From assembly GCA_018894105.1 (NCBI GenBank), contig CM032129.1, forward strand, positions 32,195,468-32,259,467: a stretch of DNA of 64,000 nucleotides, in the 5' to 3' direction. Made by a program: the position numbers and the translations under genes. Source of the DNA: Jacaranda mimosifolia (Eukaryota > Streptophyta > Magnoliopsida > Lamiales > Bignoniaceae). Of the stretch, positions 11,596-24,656 are shown in pieces. The notes under the pieces are model-generated. The model made no database searches, had not been told where the DNA came from, and saw nothing but the letters and a program-made list of their open reading frames with translations. Numbering within the stretch: the stretch's first letter is position 1; every line of letters begins with the position of its first letter.

Positions 11596-12277
11596 GGGCA
11601 AATGTCATAAATAGTCCCTAAAGGTTTAGTTTAGAATCACTTTAGTTCTCAAACTTTAAAACTTTCTTTTTTAGTCCTTAAAGTTTGGATTTAGTTTCAA
11701 TCTAGTCCCTAAGTCAACTTTCCGGCAACTTTTTAAGGGCAAAATTGTCAATTTATAGTTGTATGTTTCACTTTAGTCCCTATTTAAGGTTTTATGTTCC
11801 ACTTTGGTCCCTGTATAAAATTTTATCTTCCAATTTAGTCCATATGTTACTTTTTTTCTTTTTCTTTTTTTCTTTTTATAAATATATGTGCATGTGTATA
11901 TATATAATTGATACTAATATTATTATTAACATTAAATAATATATTGTTGTATATTAATATCATTTGTGATACTATTATAATTAATAATATTAATTGTATG
12001 ATTAGTGATATATTAACAAATAAAGTAAAATAGGGACTAAATTGGAACATAAAATCTTTTATAGGGACTAAAGTGGAATATAAAACCTTATATAGGGACT
12101 AAAGTGAAATATAAAACTAAATTGACAATTTTGCCCTTAAAAAGTTGCCGGAAAGTTGACTTAGGGACTAGATTGAAACTAAATCCAAACGTTAGGAACT
12201 AAAAAAGGAAGTTTTAAAGTTTGAGGACTAAAGTGATTCTAAACTAAAACTTTAGGGACCATTTATGACATTATTCC
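11596..12277. mobile_element. Mutator-like foldback element in intron 2 of copy B
   Basis: 682 bp. The left end 'gggcaaatgtcataaatagt' is inverted at the right end as 'ggtccctaaagt' type sequence, and the repeats extend for about 200 bp on each side, making a long hairpin. Exact 9-bp direct repeats tacaattta lie at 11587-11595 and 12278-12286. Copy A has the empty site at the same intron position ('gatacaatgtaattattg'). The AT-rich middle has no transposase. The insertion postdates the duplication. Confidence 0.9.
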
Positions 12278-13580
12278 TACAATTTAATCATTGTGTCTTT
12301 ATTAGAATGTATCTTGAGTGTAACTCTCTCCAAAAGCTATAATTCAAAAGTTGGATTGTCTAAGATTATATAAAAAGACTATTATAAATATACATAAATC
12401 GATGTGAGAATCTAACATACCGTATGCACGCTAAGAAATAAACATCCAAAGTACGGAATAATATAAAATGGATGGTTCAACAATACATGATAGTCCAATA
12501 CCAGGCATAGGTGACTCTAATATCATATCGAGATAGGCCTTAGGCTTAACTCATTCTAAAAACTAGCTCAAGAGGTTAGAGAATCGTCAAAAGTCATATA
12601 AAGAGACTATTCTATATATGCTTAACTGACGTGAAAATCTAACAGGGAAACAATGGAAGATTACTCAGCAGAAATGAAAAAGCTAGCCGTAACACTGTTA
12701 AGTCAACTGGCGAAGGTGCTAAAAATGGACGATGAGGAGATGACAGAAATGTTTAACGATGGGGTGCAATCGATACGAATGAACTACTATCCGCCGTGCC
12801 CTGAGCCGGACTTAGCCATCGGCTTCACTCCTCACTCAGACGCTGACGCTCTCACCATTCTCTTTCAGCTGAACGACACTGAGGGCCTTCAGATTCGAAA
12901 AGATGGGAAATGGGTGCCCGTAAAACCACTTCCTGATGCCTTTATAGTCAATCTTGGCGACATAATGGAGGTAAGTAATTAGACTATAATTGATGAGGCT
13001 GATACAGTCATAATTTTTGTTTATATATGTGTTTGTTGGGGTTGCAGATTGTGAGCAATGGTGCGTACAGGAGTATTGAGCACAGAGCAACGGTGAATTC
13101 GAGCAAAGAGAGAATCTCTGTGGCTACGTTTTATAGCTGCAATCTGGGCTGTGAGTTGGGCCCTGCACGTACCCTTGTTGGCCCCAAGAATCCACCAGTT
13201 TTTGGCAGAATGCCCATTGATAAGTACTTCAAGGAGTTTTTTGCAAGGAAACTCAATGGCAAGTCCTACCTTGATTTCATGAAGTTGGAAGTCCAGGAAA
13301 ATGACGCCAGTTGAATTGGATTGGGCTTCTCCAGTTTCCTTGGTTGCCCAAATTCTAGTTCGAATGTTAGTATAACTTGGAGATTTATTTTTAGTATTTT
13401 GTTTTGACTATAAAATTTAGTTGTCATATCACTTCCTGATTGTGAAGCCCCCATTTGAAGGAGCCGTGTGCGTGGCGCCCTGCGGCCGCCAGCGTGCGCG
13501 CGCGCGCCTGTGCTTTGGCACCCGCCATCGAGTACTTGCGTATGTGGGCACCGTGCACTTGTGTGCATTGGACGCCGCCA

Positions 13581-14298
13581 TGCTAGAAAAATATATTGAA
13601 AAGTTGAAAGTTTGATGTGTCTAATTGCGTGTAGAAAATTCCTATATTATTCTTAACGTGATAATTGCCCCTACTATTTGTGCTGCAAGGACTATAGCAA
13701 TTCACCCATAGAATTCAAATAAGGCACTCAGAATTGCAGTCAGCACTCTGAAATTCCTACTTAATAATTTCTGTTGATGTTGAAAATAATTGAAAAGAGT
13801 GTGAGAATATTTTTTTTGCTGGAGAGTAATAATGCTTTGCTTTTTTAAGAATAAATATAAATTAGTATGGATTAATTCCCCTTATATAAAGTTACAACAA
13901 TTATGATTGTTAGTTTAAATAATGTACTAATTTTAACAGTCTTGTCTCTTTCCTAACAACCACATTGTTTCTGATTAAAACGTAATTAAATAATTACATA
14001 TTTAATTAAACTCTAAATTATAATATAATTGTAATTTAATCCACGCTGCGTCGTGCATGTGCTAAGTGCTAAGTCTTGATTATTAAATATATATATTATT
14101 TGAACAATATATATATATATAATTTCCATATACTTGGACACCCTCCAAAACCTTAAAATAATCTGAAGGTTTAACAAGGGATTCACCTAATAAAGTGACT
14201 CTCCTTTTCTTATTTTTCCAATGTGGGATTGAGATCCCAAAAACTTCTCATATCTTCTCCACTTAACATACTATCTAGAGTCATAATTGATTCCAACA
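13581..14298 (-). mobile_element. Solo LTR, Copia-like
   Basis: 718 bp beginning TG ('tgctagaaaaatatattg') and ending CA ('gattccaaca'). Read on the minus strand it starts 'tgttggaatcaattatgact', a common start of plant Copia LTRs. Flanking 5-mers are cgcca (13576-13580) and caaca (14299-14303). The empty site in unit 1 reads cgaca, so each flank has one change from the ancestral target. No internal retrotransposon sequence, hence a solo LTR formed by recombination. Confidence 0.8.
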
Positions 14299-14429
14299 CA
14301 ACATTCGCACGTCATGGGCTTGTATATTTGTATTGTTTAGATCCTCTATTTTAATATATATATATTATTTCTTATTCCAACTCTATGTGTATGTGTGTAT
14401 ATATATGCTAAGTATATTTGATTCACAAT

Positions 14430-15288
14430 CAGAAACGGATCTAGGGGAGCAAGGTGGGGCAGTGACCCCCACAACATTTTGATAATTTTTCTTTGATTCA
14501 TATGTACATTTGCCTCTCCCCCCCCCCCCCCAAGCCACGGCTCCACTCATATATATATAGATAGATAGATATATGTATGTATATATATTAAGTTTTGTAA
14601 TAAGTTTTAGTTTGTATATATTTAATTATTTAGTAATATTTTTTATTAATTCTTTACCTATTTTAACTTTGAAACGTTTAAAGCAAATTTTTAGGCCCAT
14701 ATTTTCAATTAAATAATTCACAATTAGGTTTGGCCCATTATGGTACTTTTATTTTATTTGTTTGATAATATATTTATAGGAATCTAGCCAAAGAAAACAT
14801 TTATAACTTTAAAGGAACTCACAGAACAATTAAAATATCTCCCTTTTGACTCAATGAAATTGAAGCAAAGAGACAAAATAATCATGGGCAAAGTTAATAC
14901 TATCGATTCGTTTTTCAAGAGAAAAACTAATGATGATACAAGAGTTAGTAAATCATCTTTTACTTTGTCATCAACAACTCAATTCAGCAATGAAGAACAA
15001 CATCAATCTAAAATTTCAAGAGTGAAAAAAAATGTTGATGTTTCTTTAGTAGAAAAAAATCCGGGAAAGCACTTACTAATTTGGCAATATAATACTAACC
15101 AATGGGACAAAATTCAAAGATTTTATATACAAAGTGGACCATATCAGTCTATTCTTACTGATATGAAAGAGTGTCGCGTTCAACTTCGATGATATATATT
15201 TCAAATTCATAGATTATAAAATTTATATTTAAACTTTTATGTTTTATAATTTTTTTCCTTCTGAGTCTCAGTTTTGGATCCGTCCCTG
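14430..15288 (+). mobile_element. hAT element relic (unit 2 copy)
   Basis: 859 bp bounded by inverted ends 'cagaaacggatc' and 'gatccgtccctg' and by exact 8-bp direct repeats ttcacaat (14422-14429 and 15289-15296), the hAT target-duplication length. Same insertion as 7891-9063, so it predates the tandem duplication. Contains the transposase N-terminal relic at 14854-15192. Confidence 0.88.
14854..15192 (+). pseudogene. N-terminal fragment of hAT transposase (ZMYM1/TTF-type), unit 2
   Basis: A 112-codon frame paralogous to 8630-8968, with 'SFFKRKT', 'LIWQYNTNQWDKIQRFYI' and 'SGPYQS'. The conserved RDEIRR-like motif has decayed (QWDKIQR). The zinc finger and catalytic parts are absent. Confidence 0.75.
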
Positions 15289-15511
15289 TTCACAATCAAT
15301 TATTTTCATAAAAAAATATTTCGTACACTTAACATATACATGGAATTAGAATAGAATAAAGGATTGAAAGCAGCATGTCCGTCGTACCATCTGCATGGCA
15401 CTTGCTAATATTTTATGTTTTATTCCTTGCACATGTTATTAATTATGCACACTTAGCATTTATCGTGAAGTAAAATAAAATAAAATATTGATGTAAATAA
15501 GGATATTTGTC

Positions 15512-18500
15512 ATTTATTCATAAAGTAAGATAAAAAAAAATACTAATTAAAATAAAAATTTTGAATTTACCCATTGAAAAATGGTGGATTTTGATCTAGC
15601 GATCAAATTTCTTATAATAGGAAAAATTACTCAATTAAAAAAAAATTATGTTATATTTATCATTTTTTTAATTTTTTGTTATTATGTATGGATTGATAAA
15701 AGGTTTAGTAAAATAATTCATAAATCTAACTCATGAAGCGCATTAAATGCTTAAAATATTATATAACTTAGCATAGCCACAAAAATTTTGTACATATATA
15801 CTTTGTTACATATTGATTTTTATGGTTTAATAATATCTTGACTATAAATTTTACAGAACTTTTAAATCGCAACATGATGATAAAAGGAATTATCATTATG
15901 TAAAATATCAGAAAATTTTTACTATAGCGAACGAAAAATTTTCACAAAAAATTGCATTGCACATACAATTAATGATACGCGTAGGGACCGCATGTAAGAA
16001 TCGCTAGTATTATTAAAATTTTAAGACATATGTAATAACGTGCCAATAGGATTGTAAATGGATAGTCAAAAAATCATTTACCGTTCGCATTCGTATCTGT
16101 TTATATAAAATTTATCCCAATCCGTTTAAAACTGATATTATCCATATTCGATTAGTAGATATCTGATTATAAGTGAATACGGATATGATAAATGCATATC
16201 CAATTCGTTTAATATATGCTCCAAATATATATTTATTAAATAATATATTATTTATATTTTTCAATAAAAATATCATAATCCATGTATGTATATATAAATT
16301 ATAATTGAAGAATTGGGAAGAAAAAAGAATAAATTTAAAAAATTATTGTAATATAGAGAAAAAAATTGGAGAATAAAGTTAATCAACATAATTATTGTTG
16401 GTTGACTTTATAATTAATATACTTAAATGCCATTATTATTATTATTATTAATTAGTACTAATAATCAATTATAAAATCAATTATTAATTAAAAATCATGC
16501 CATTTGTTTAATTGCTTTCTTTTTAATGAAATTGTATAGTTCCTTCTATTAATTAAAACTAGCATGTGTCAATTTTTTAATATTGAAATAATTTATTCTA
16601 TAATAGCATTTATTTTACTTCATGTGATTAAAAATGAATAATAATTATTTTTAGTATTTAAAGAAACAAAATCTATTACTAATTAAATAAAATAATATGA
16701 ACACTTGGCAGAATACAAAGTGATTACATGATAATAAATAAAACAAATCAAATAGGATTGTAAAAAATCCCCACAAAGTATATCTACATGAATGAGGATA
16801 TTAAAAATGTACATCTTGCTATTTGAAAATTAACAATACCTATTTAAATTAGCCATTACAACTAAAGGGGTTGTCGGCTTTGTTTTTAAATCCTCTTTTT
16901 CTCTTTTAAAATTGAAAAACTACCAACTTCTACATATATTTATAGAAAATATTACTTATTTTTATTATTAATTTTTATTAAACATATTTTATCTTTCCTA
17001 TTATCTCATCAATCAAATTCAAATTCAAATTCGATTTCATATAACATACATTATCATCAAAACAATAAAAAATATACATATAATTTGAAAAATATGTCTT
17101 CTTAGACATAAAAATGATAAACCATATATTTTTTCATTTCTATATCTACACTAATTATTATTTTTAGAGAAAATGTACAATTGTGAGCTGGTTTTGATTT
17201 TTAAAATTATAATTAATTTTTTAACTTTGACAGTGGTGAAACTAAAAATGGAAATAAAAATAAAAGCAAATTAAAGAGCCTTTATTGAAGCCAATGAACC
17301 TTTTTGGCTAGCAACGCATTGAAAATATAAAAAAGGTAACTTGTATTTTCAACTTGATGTTTTGAAACTAATTAAGAATAAAAATTAGCTTAATGCCCTA
17401 ATATTGTGGGGATCTTCTGACTTCTTCCTTTCGCATTTTAACAAACCAAAATTTTATACATAGACTAAGAAGGGCCAATCCATAAATTAGTTTGAGCAAA
17501 AAATGATTGTGTTTGTTTGTATGAACACATTCCACATATAATGTCTAGAGTTATAAACTTAAAAAGTTAATAGGTGTATTTTCTATTGAAATAACCATCT
17601 CATATTTTTTTTTAAATAGACGAAAAAAGATCTAAGAATATATATTGATGTAGTATATATGATTTTTAAAAAGAGTTTGAATTATACATACTTATACATA
17701 CATAATTACAAATATATGAATGTAAAATAAAAATTAAATGACATACTTCTAAAATTATAAATATTCAAAAAGCGAAATAAATTTTGAAAATATTCAACAA
17801 AAAAAATAGATCTCATCCTATAAAATTATAAAGTTAGATAAACAAAAAAAGGCAAATTGAAAAATAAATTATAAAATTTGACAATAAATTAATAACTTGA
17901 TTCAAAAAATGAGTAAAATGATACTAAATGTATAACAATTTAAATAAAATAAAAATTAAATGACAAAATTTACCAATAATTAAAGAGAAAAATATAACTA
18001 ATAAAAATTAAATTAAATTAAAAATATTAAGCGCAATTAATAAATCTCATAATAAATGAATAGATAACATAAACTTAGTAGTAAGCAAAAAAGATATAGA
18101 AATTTACAAATTTAATAACAATAGAAGCTAAATGATAGACTTTATTTAGGTTGAAGTGAAAATTATAGCATTAAAATCCAAAAAATCTCTTCCATCATGT
18201 AATATACCTAAAATAAACCAAAAAAGAAAACAAAATCAAAAAGGTGAACAACAAAATCAAATAAACAATAAACACTTTGAATAATGAACTAAAGATGCAC
18301 ACAAAGAGATAGAAGGAAAAAAAATTGCTAGAAAATAAAGAGGATACAAAGAATAGAGTGAAAAAATGCTAGAACATGACAATATTATTGAAATGACTTT
18401 CGAAAGACTATATATATAGTGATATAAATATAAATTAGTTATTAAAGATAAGAGAAAATCATGAAAGACTTATCAAACTATAAAGTTTAAATGATAAAAA

Positions 18501-18772
18501 AATCTTCCACATGTTGAAAGTAGAGATGAAAAAGATTTTGTATATAAAATGCAATCAGTTTTTGATATTAGAGGAAAATAAGGAATATTGTTCTAATCAA
18601 GAAAATGATATAAAAAAAATCAGATATCTTTAAAAGGAATAAATAATATCAAATTTAATAACTAAAAAATAATTTTTAAATTTAATTAAAAAACTCAAAT
18701 TTCTAATAGTTCTTAATTTGGTCAAAATTGTAGAATTATGAGTCCCACACCATTGTGTTATATATAATAGTA
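15512..18772. other. Very AT-rich intergenic DNA, no gene seen
   Basis: Long A/T-rich stretches with no credible coding frame. From about 16047, 'attgtaaatggatag' and 'gcattcgtatc' motifs resemble subterminal repeats of plant hAT elements, and an inverted counterpart lies near 24975. The last 80 bp before 18773 ('gagtcccacaccattgtg', 'tatataatagta') match the 5'-end sequence of the neighbouring Helitrons. Confidence 0.5.
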
Positions 18773-21504
18773 CTAGCATGTACCCCGTGCTATGCACGGA
18801 TGTAATTAATTATTATTGAAAATATAATATATTAGTATTGTTTTTATTTTATGTAAAAGTAAGTTTAATACGTGATTTTTTTTAAAATTAGATCAATAAT
18901 ATCAAAATTAAAGAGTTTTTCCCACCAAATCATATGTATTAATATCAATAAAAAACAATGAAAACTTAAGCTCGTCACATTATTATCAATTTAAAAAAGT
19001 ACGATGTAAAAATACAAAAACTCTTATTTTTTCCCATAACCCAAGACAACTTAGTCAATTTAAAAGAAATTGAACAAAATAATAAAAAGTATAATACCTG
19101 CAAAGATATGAAAGAATTAATATAAAAACTTAATATGAAAGAATGATAAACAATATTAATAATATAAAAACTTACTGCACAATTAAAAAAAATATATTAA
19201 TAATATAAAAACTTAATATGAAAGAATGATAAACAATATTAATAATATAAAAACTTACTGCACAATTAAAAAAAAAAATTCAAACAAAAGATGAATACAT
19301 TTGGGACTATGTTGAGTTTGAACACCAACTCTTATACATATAAGTGCAGGGATAATGCTATCAGGCCAAATGAGTAGTTGAAAATTTTTATACAATTAGC
19401 TTGAAAGTTTTGATATCACATTTTAAAAAGGCTAAACCAAGTGAAACACTACATTAATGGAAGAAAATGCTCCTCAAAAGTAATAGAAACCACGTTTTGA
19501 AATACTAAATCTAGCAAAAATTTAATCACATTTTGAGGAACTACTAATAAAACAAAAGTAACATTATATTAACTTTTCAAAGTATTACAAATACTCAATC
19601 AATAAAAACAAAAATCACATTACATAAGTTATGAGTTTTCTTTTAAAGTAGAAATTAAGACATGATTCATCTTTATATTGAATTCCTTCATTACTTGTGA
19701 GACTCTACATTAGAAATTGATCACCTTTCAATATGCTTTGAGACTTTCTCAATCTGAAATTGTATTATGATAAAAAAAAAATTCTGTATGCCAAATAATT
19801 ATTGAAAGTGGACTAATAATAAATAACAATTTTTTTCATGTGTTATTTATCTCCATTTCCCAACTTGATCGTATCGTCGTCGTATTAATATAATGATTTC
19901 TATTACCGTTCCATAAAAAATCAACAATGTCCAAACCTCCTGATCATTCATATAAAAAGGTAGAATAAATTAATGATCAATATTTCTCATGATCCTTAAA
20001 ATATTAAGGCTGCACCAATACTCTCGGGGGGGGGGGGGGATACATTTATATGATTCGACATATCTTATACTTGAAATGTACATGAAGAAAATACCACATA
20101 AATCCTTACAAATAAGTCAAGAAAGAATCATTCTTTGATGCATATTTTCTTGTTCACCCATTTCCTGTGCCTACCTCATTTGTCATACTCTACCATTCAG
20201 GTTTTCAACAATCAAGAAAAGATAATTATGTTTAATTATATATATGAAATCAAAATTTCAATAGATATCAAATTCCAGCAAAAAATGAATTTATTGTGGA
20301 AAAATTTATTGATTTCTCCTTCTTTCATATTTTAAAGACTAAGGGAAAGCTTTTTGAAATTTGAATTTTTTCTATTTCTTCCGGTTATATTTGCATGGAA
20401 TCACATAGCCTCTTTATATAGGTGTATGAAGTAGAAGAGTCTTAACCTACTGAAACATTTTTGATATTATGTTATTATTATATATAATATTAAAGGATAA
20501 TATTAAATCTTTATTTGGTAGAGATTTGATATCGTATGATGAAACTTGATTTATTATTATATCTTATTAGACTGCATTTTGTTGGTTGAAAAATCTCAAT
20601 TTTATATTTAGTTATATTAGATTTATTGACCAAATAAATATTTAGAATATTATTTAAATTAATTATTATATTTAAAATTGAATTTGATACTTCAATATAT
20701 AAATAAAACCATTAAATTGATTATTAGTACTTTATTTTACACATAGCCTCTTGGAATTAGTCGTAAAATTAATATTTTTTTCAAAAAAATTTCATCATAA
20801 ACAATCAGATATAAATAAATTTAGTTATTAAAGCCAAGAGAAAACTTAAAAAAGATCTTTAAAAAAATTATAAATTAAGAAATTTTCAATACATTCTAAG
20901 CACGAGATGAAACAAATTTTATAGATAATCATTTTTCTGATATTAAAGATCAATTAAATAATTATTTGTTCAACCAAGAAAACGATTTTGAAACTTTAGA
21001 AATATTTATATGGAATGGATAAGTGTTCAACTAATATGAATAGAGCAACCAACTACTAATAATTTTTTTGATTTAATTAAAAAATTTAGTGCGAATTAAC
21101 TAAAAAAGTAATGACTTTATCTTAGAGACTATTGTTTTTTTTTTTTTTTCAAAGGAGATGTAGCGACTTTATCTTAAACTATTAAAGAAAAAAGATTAGA
21201 TCAATTTTTTATAATCTAGTATTAATATCTAATTGTTAATAAATAAAATAAATCATATTTTAAAATTAAATTAAGTTCTTACTTAGTAGTATAGAGAGAT
21301 ATATTTTAAATTTCAAATGAAAGAAAATTAGAGATAAGATACAATCATATCGGTTAGAGATAATAATCAACAATTAATAAAAAAAAATTAATTTAATTAA
21401 AAAAACTCAAAATTCTAGGAATTTGCCACTTGGACAAAATTGCAATCAAAATTAAGTAATTGTGGGTCCCACATCGTTGTGCTATATATAATAGTATAGA
21501 TAGA
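18773..21504 (-). mobile_element. Non-autonomous Helitron 1
   Basis: Read on the minus strand the element ends in CTAG (plus 18773-18776), preceded by a perfect 6-bp stem with 3-nt loop, CCGTGC-TAT-GCACGG (18785-18799). This hairpin-plus-CTRR layout is typical of Helitron 3' ends, and the next base is T, as expected for insertion at AT. The opposite end, near 21500, reads 'tctatactattatatatagc' on the minus strand, a Helitron-type 5' start with TC. About 2.7 kb with no Rep/helicase coding. It is repeated almost whole at 21959-24656. Confidence 0.72.
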
Positions 21505-21958
21505 TAATATCAAATCTTCTACCAGATAAAAATTATAAAACATTATCAAATACATTTTGAATTTTGGATGAAAGAAAATTATAGATAAGATACAATCATA
21601 TCGGTTAGAAATAATAATTAACAACTAATAAATTTTTTATAATTAAATTAAAATACTCAAAATTCTACAAATTTGACATGTGGCAAAAATTGCGCAATAA
21701 GAATGAAAATTGTAGAATTAGATAAGTACAGAATTGTGCTATATATAATAGTATAGATAGTATGAATAGATAGATATATTTTAAATTTTGAATGAAAGAA
21801 AATTAGAGATAATATACAATCATATCGGTTAGAGATAATAATCAACAAATAATGAAAATTTTTTAAATGAATTAAAATGCTCATAATTCTAAGAATTTGC
21901 CATTTGGCCAAAATTGCATAATTATGGGTCCCACACCATTGTGCTATATATAATAGTA
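21505..21958 (-). repeat. Repeated Helitron 5'-terminal segments
   Basis: Between the two Helitrons lie two further copies of a block of about 210-230 bp from the Helitron 5' end. Each contains 'acaatcatatcggttag', 'aaattctaxgaatttg' and 'tgctatatataatagta' type sequence (near 21590-21745 and 21815-21955). Together with the ends of both full copies this makes at least four head-to-tail 5' ends. Neither extra copy has its own CTAG hairpin. Confidence 0.65.
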
Positions 21959-24656
21959 CTAGCATGGACCCCGTGCTACGCGCGGATGGAATTAATTATT
22001 ATTGAAAATATAATATATTAGTATTGTTTTTATTTTATGTAAAAGTAAGTTTAATACATGTTTTTTTTTTAAATTAGATAAATAATATCAAAATTAAAGA
22101 GTTTTTCCCACCAAATCATATGTATTAATATCAATAAAAAGCAATGAAAACTTAAGCTCATCACATTATTATCAATTTAAAAAAGTACGATGTAAAAATG
22201 CAAAAACTCTTATTTTTTTCCATAACCCAAGACAACTTAGTGAATTTAAAAGAAATTGAACAAAATAATAAAAAGTGTAATACCTGCAAAGATATGAAAG
22301 AATGATAAACAATATTAATAATATAAAAACTTACTGCACAATTAAAAAAAAAAAATCTCAAACAAAAGGTGAATACTTTTGGAACTATTTTGAGTTTGAA
22401 CACCAAATCTTATACATATATGTGCAAGGATAATGCTATTTGGCCAAATGAATAGTTGCAAATTTTTATACAATTAGCTCGAAAGTTTTGATATCACGTT
22501 TTAAAAGGCTAAGCAAAGTGGAACACTACATTAACGGAAGAAAATGTTTCTCAAAAGTATTAGAAACCATGTTTTGAAATACTAAATCTAGCAAAAATTT
22601 AATCACATCTTGATAAACTACTGATGAAATAAAAGGAACATTATATTTTGAGGAACTACTGATGAAACAAAAGTAATATTATATTAACTTTTTCAAGTAT
22701 TACAAATACTCAATCAATAGAAATAAAAATCACATTACCTAAGTTATGAGTTTTCTTTTAAAGTAGAAATTAAGACATGATTCATCTTTATCTTGAATTC
22801 TTTCATCACTTATGAGACTCTACATCAGAAATTGATCACCTTTCAATATGCTTTGAGATATTCTCAACCTGAAATTACATTATGATAAAAAAAAATTCTC
22901 TATATTCCAAATAATTATTGAAAGTAGACTAATAAATAACAATTTTTTTCACATGTTATTTACCTCTATTTCCCAACTTGATTGTATTGTCGTCGTATTA
23001 ATATAATGATTTCTATTACTCTTCCATCAAAAATCATCCATGTTCAAACCTCCTAACCATTCACATAAAAAAGGTAAAATAAATTAATGATCAATATTTC
23101 TCATGATCCTTAAAATATTAAGATTGTAGCAGTACTCTAGTTGGGGGGGGGGGCAAGAAATACATTTATATGATTCGATATATCTTATACTTGAAATGAA
23201 CATGAAGAAAATACCACCTGAATCATTATAAATAAGTCAAAAAAGAATCATTCTTTGATGCAAATTTTCTTGCTCACCCATTTCCTGTGCCCAGCTCATT
23301 TACCATATTCTACCATATTAACATAGAGAACATCAGGTTTTCAACAATCAAGAAAAGATAATTATGTTTAATTATATATATGAAATCAAAATTTCAATAG
23401 ATACCAAATTCCAGTAGAAAATGAATTTATTGTGGAAAAATTTATTGATTTCTCCTTCTTTCAGATTTGAAAGACCGAGGCAAAGCTTTCTGAAATTTGA
23501 AAATTTTCTATTTCTTCCAGTTATGTTTGCATGGAATCGCATAACCCCTTTATATAGGTGTATGAAGTAGAAGAGTCTTAACCTATTGAAATATTTTTGA
23601 TATTATCTTATTATTATATATAATATTAAAGGATAATATTAAATCTTTATTTGATAGAGATTTGATGTTGTCTGATGAAATGTACTTTATTGTTATATCT
23701 TATTAGACTGCATTTTTGTTGGTTGAAAAATCTCAACTTTATATTTAGTTATATTAGATTTATGGACCAAATAAATATTTAGAATGTTATTTAAATTAAT
23801 TATTATATTTAAAATTGAATTTGATACTTCAATATATAAATAAAACCAATAAATTGATTATTAGTACTTTATTTTACACATAGCCTCTTGTAATTAGTTG
23901 TAAAATTAATATTTTTTTTTCCAAAAAGTTTTCATCATAAACAATCAGGTATAAATAAATTTAGTTATTAAAGCTAAGAGAAAACTTAAAAAAGATCTTT
24001 AAAAAAATTATAAATTAAGAAATATTCGATATATTCGAAGCGCGAGATGAAACAAATTTTATAAATAATCGTTTTTCTGATATTAAAAATCAATTAAATA
24101 ATTATTTATTCAACCAAGAAAACAATTTCGAAAGTTTAGAAATATTTATATGGAATAGATAAGTGTTCAACTAATATGAAGAGAGCAACCAACTACCAAT
24201 AATTTTTTTGATTTAAATAAAAAAATTAAAATTTTAACAATTTAGTGCGAATTAACAAAAAAAGTAATGACTTCATCTTAGAGAATGTTGCTTATTTTTT
24301 TTAAATGGAGATGTAGCGACTTTATCTTAAATTATTAAAGAAAAAGATTTTATCAATTTTTTATAATCTAGTATTAATATCTAATTATTAATAAATAAAA
24401 TAAATTATATTTTTAAATTTGAATTAAGTTCTTACTTAATAGTATACAGAGATTTATTTTAAATTTCAAATGAAAGAAAATTAGAGATAAGATACAATCA
24501 TATCGGTTAGAAATAATAATCAACAATTAATGAAAATTTTTAAATTTAATTAAAGAACTCAAAATTCTATGAATTTGCCACTTGGCCAAAATTGAAATCA
24601 AAATTGAGTAATTGTGGGTCCCACACCATCATGCTATATATAATAGTATAGATAGA
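21959..24656 (-). mobile_element. Non-autonomous Helitron 2
   Basis: Near-identical in order and content to 18773-21504. Minus-strand 3' CTAG is at 21959-21962. The hairpin CCGTGC-TAC-GCGCGG (21971-21985) keeps pairing through one G-T wobble. The 5' end lies near 24652-24656 ('gtatagatagat' on the plus strand). No transposase genes. Together with Helitron 1 it forms a tandem pair in the same orientation. Confidence 0.72.

Larger units (their letters stand above)
9794..13314 (+). pseudogene. SRG1-like 2OG-Fe(II) dioxygenase, copy B, frameshifted
   Basis: Exons by comparison with copy A: 9794-10046, 11301-11548, 12646-12970, 13048-13314, with the same phases. ATGATG at 9791 gives two possible starts. 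Exon 1 is 253 nt instead of 258: five bases present in copy A ('caacg' after 'gtgcgtct') are missing between 9900 and 9901, so the frame ends at TGA 9920-9922 after about 42 residues. Exons 2-4 are open and keep the HxD, distal His and RxS residues (copy B reads HSDADAL against HSDAVAL in A). No in-frame ATG is available in the rest of exon 1. Translation could only restart in exon 2, losing the N-terminal domain. Likely a recent pseudogene; an assembly error at the 5-bp site is the alternative. Confidence 0.85.
9293..15511 (+). repeat. Tandem segmental duplication, unit 2
   Basis: Second copy of the unit described at 3722-9285. The boundary lies at 'ggatatttgtttcag' followed by psbB sequence (about 9276-9295). 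Exons are nearly identical to unit 1, introns slightly less so. Unit-specific insertions are 11596-12277 and 13581-14298; absences are the 7413-7873 and 8251-8585 elements. Confidence 0.9.

Noticed and set aside
19150..19260. A CRISPR-like direct repeat ('aatattaataatataaaaac' repeated)
   Set aside because: It is a two- to three-copy AT-rich tandem repeat within a Helitron in a plant genome, without regular spacers.
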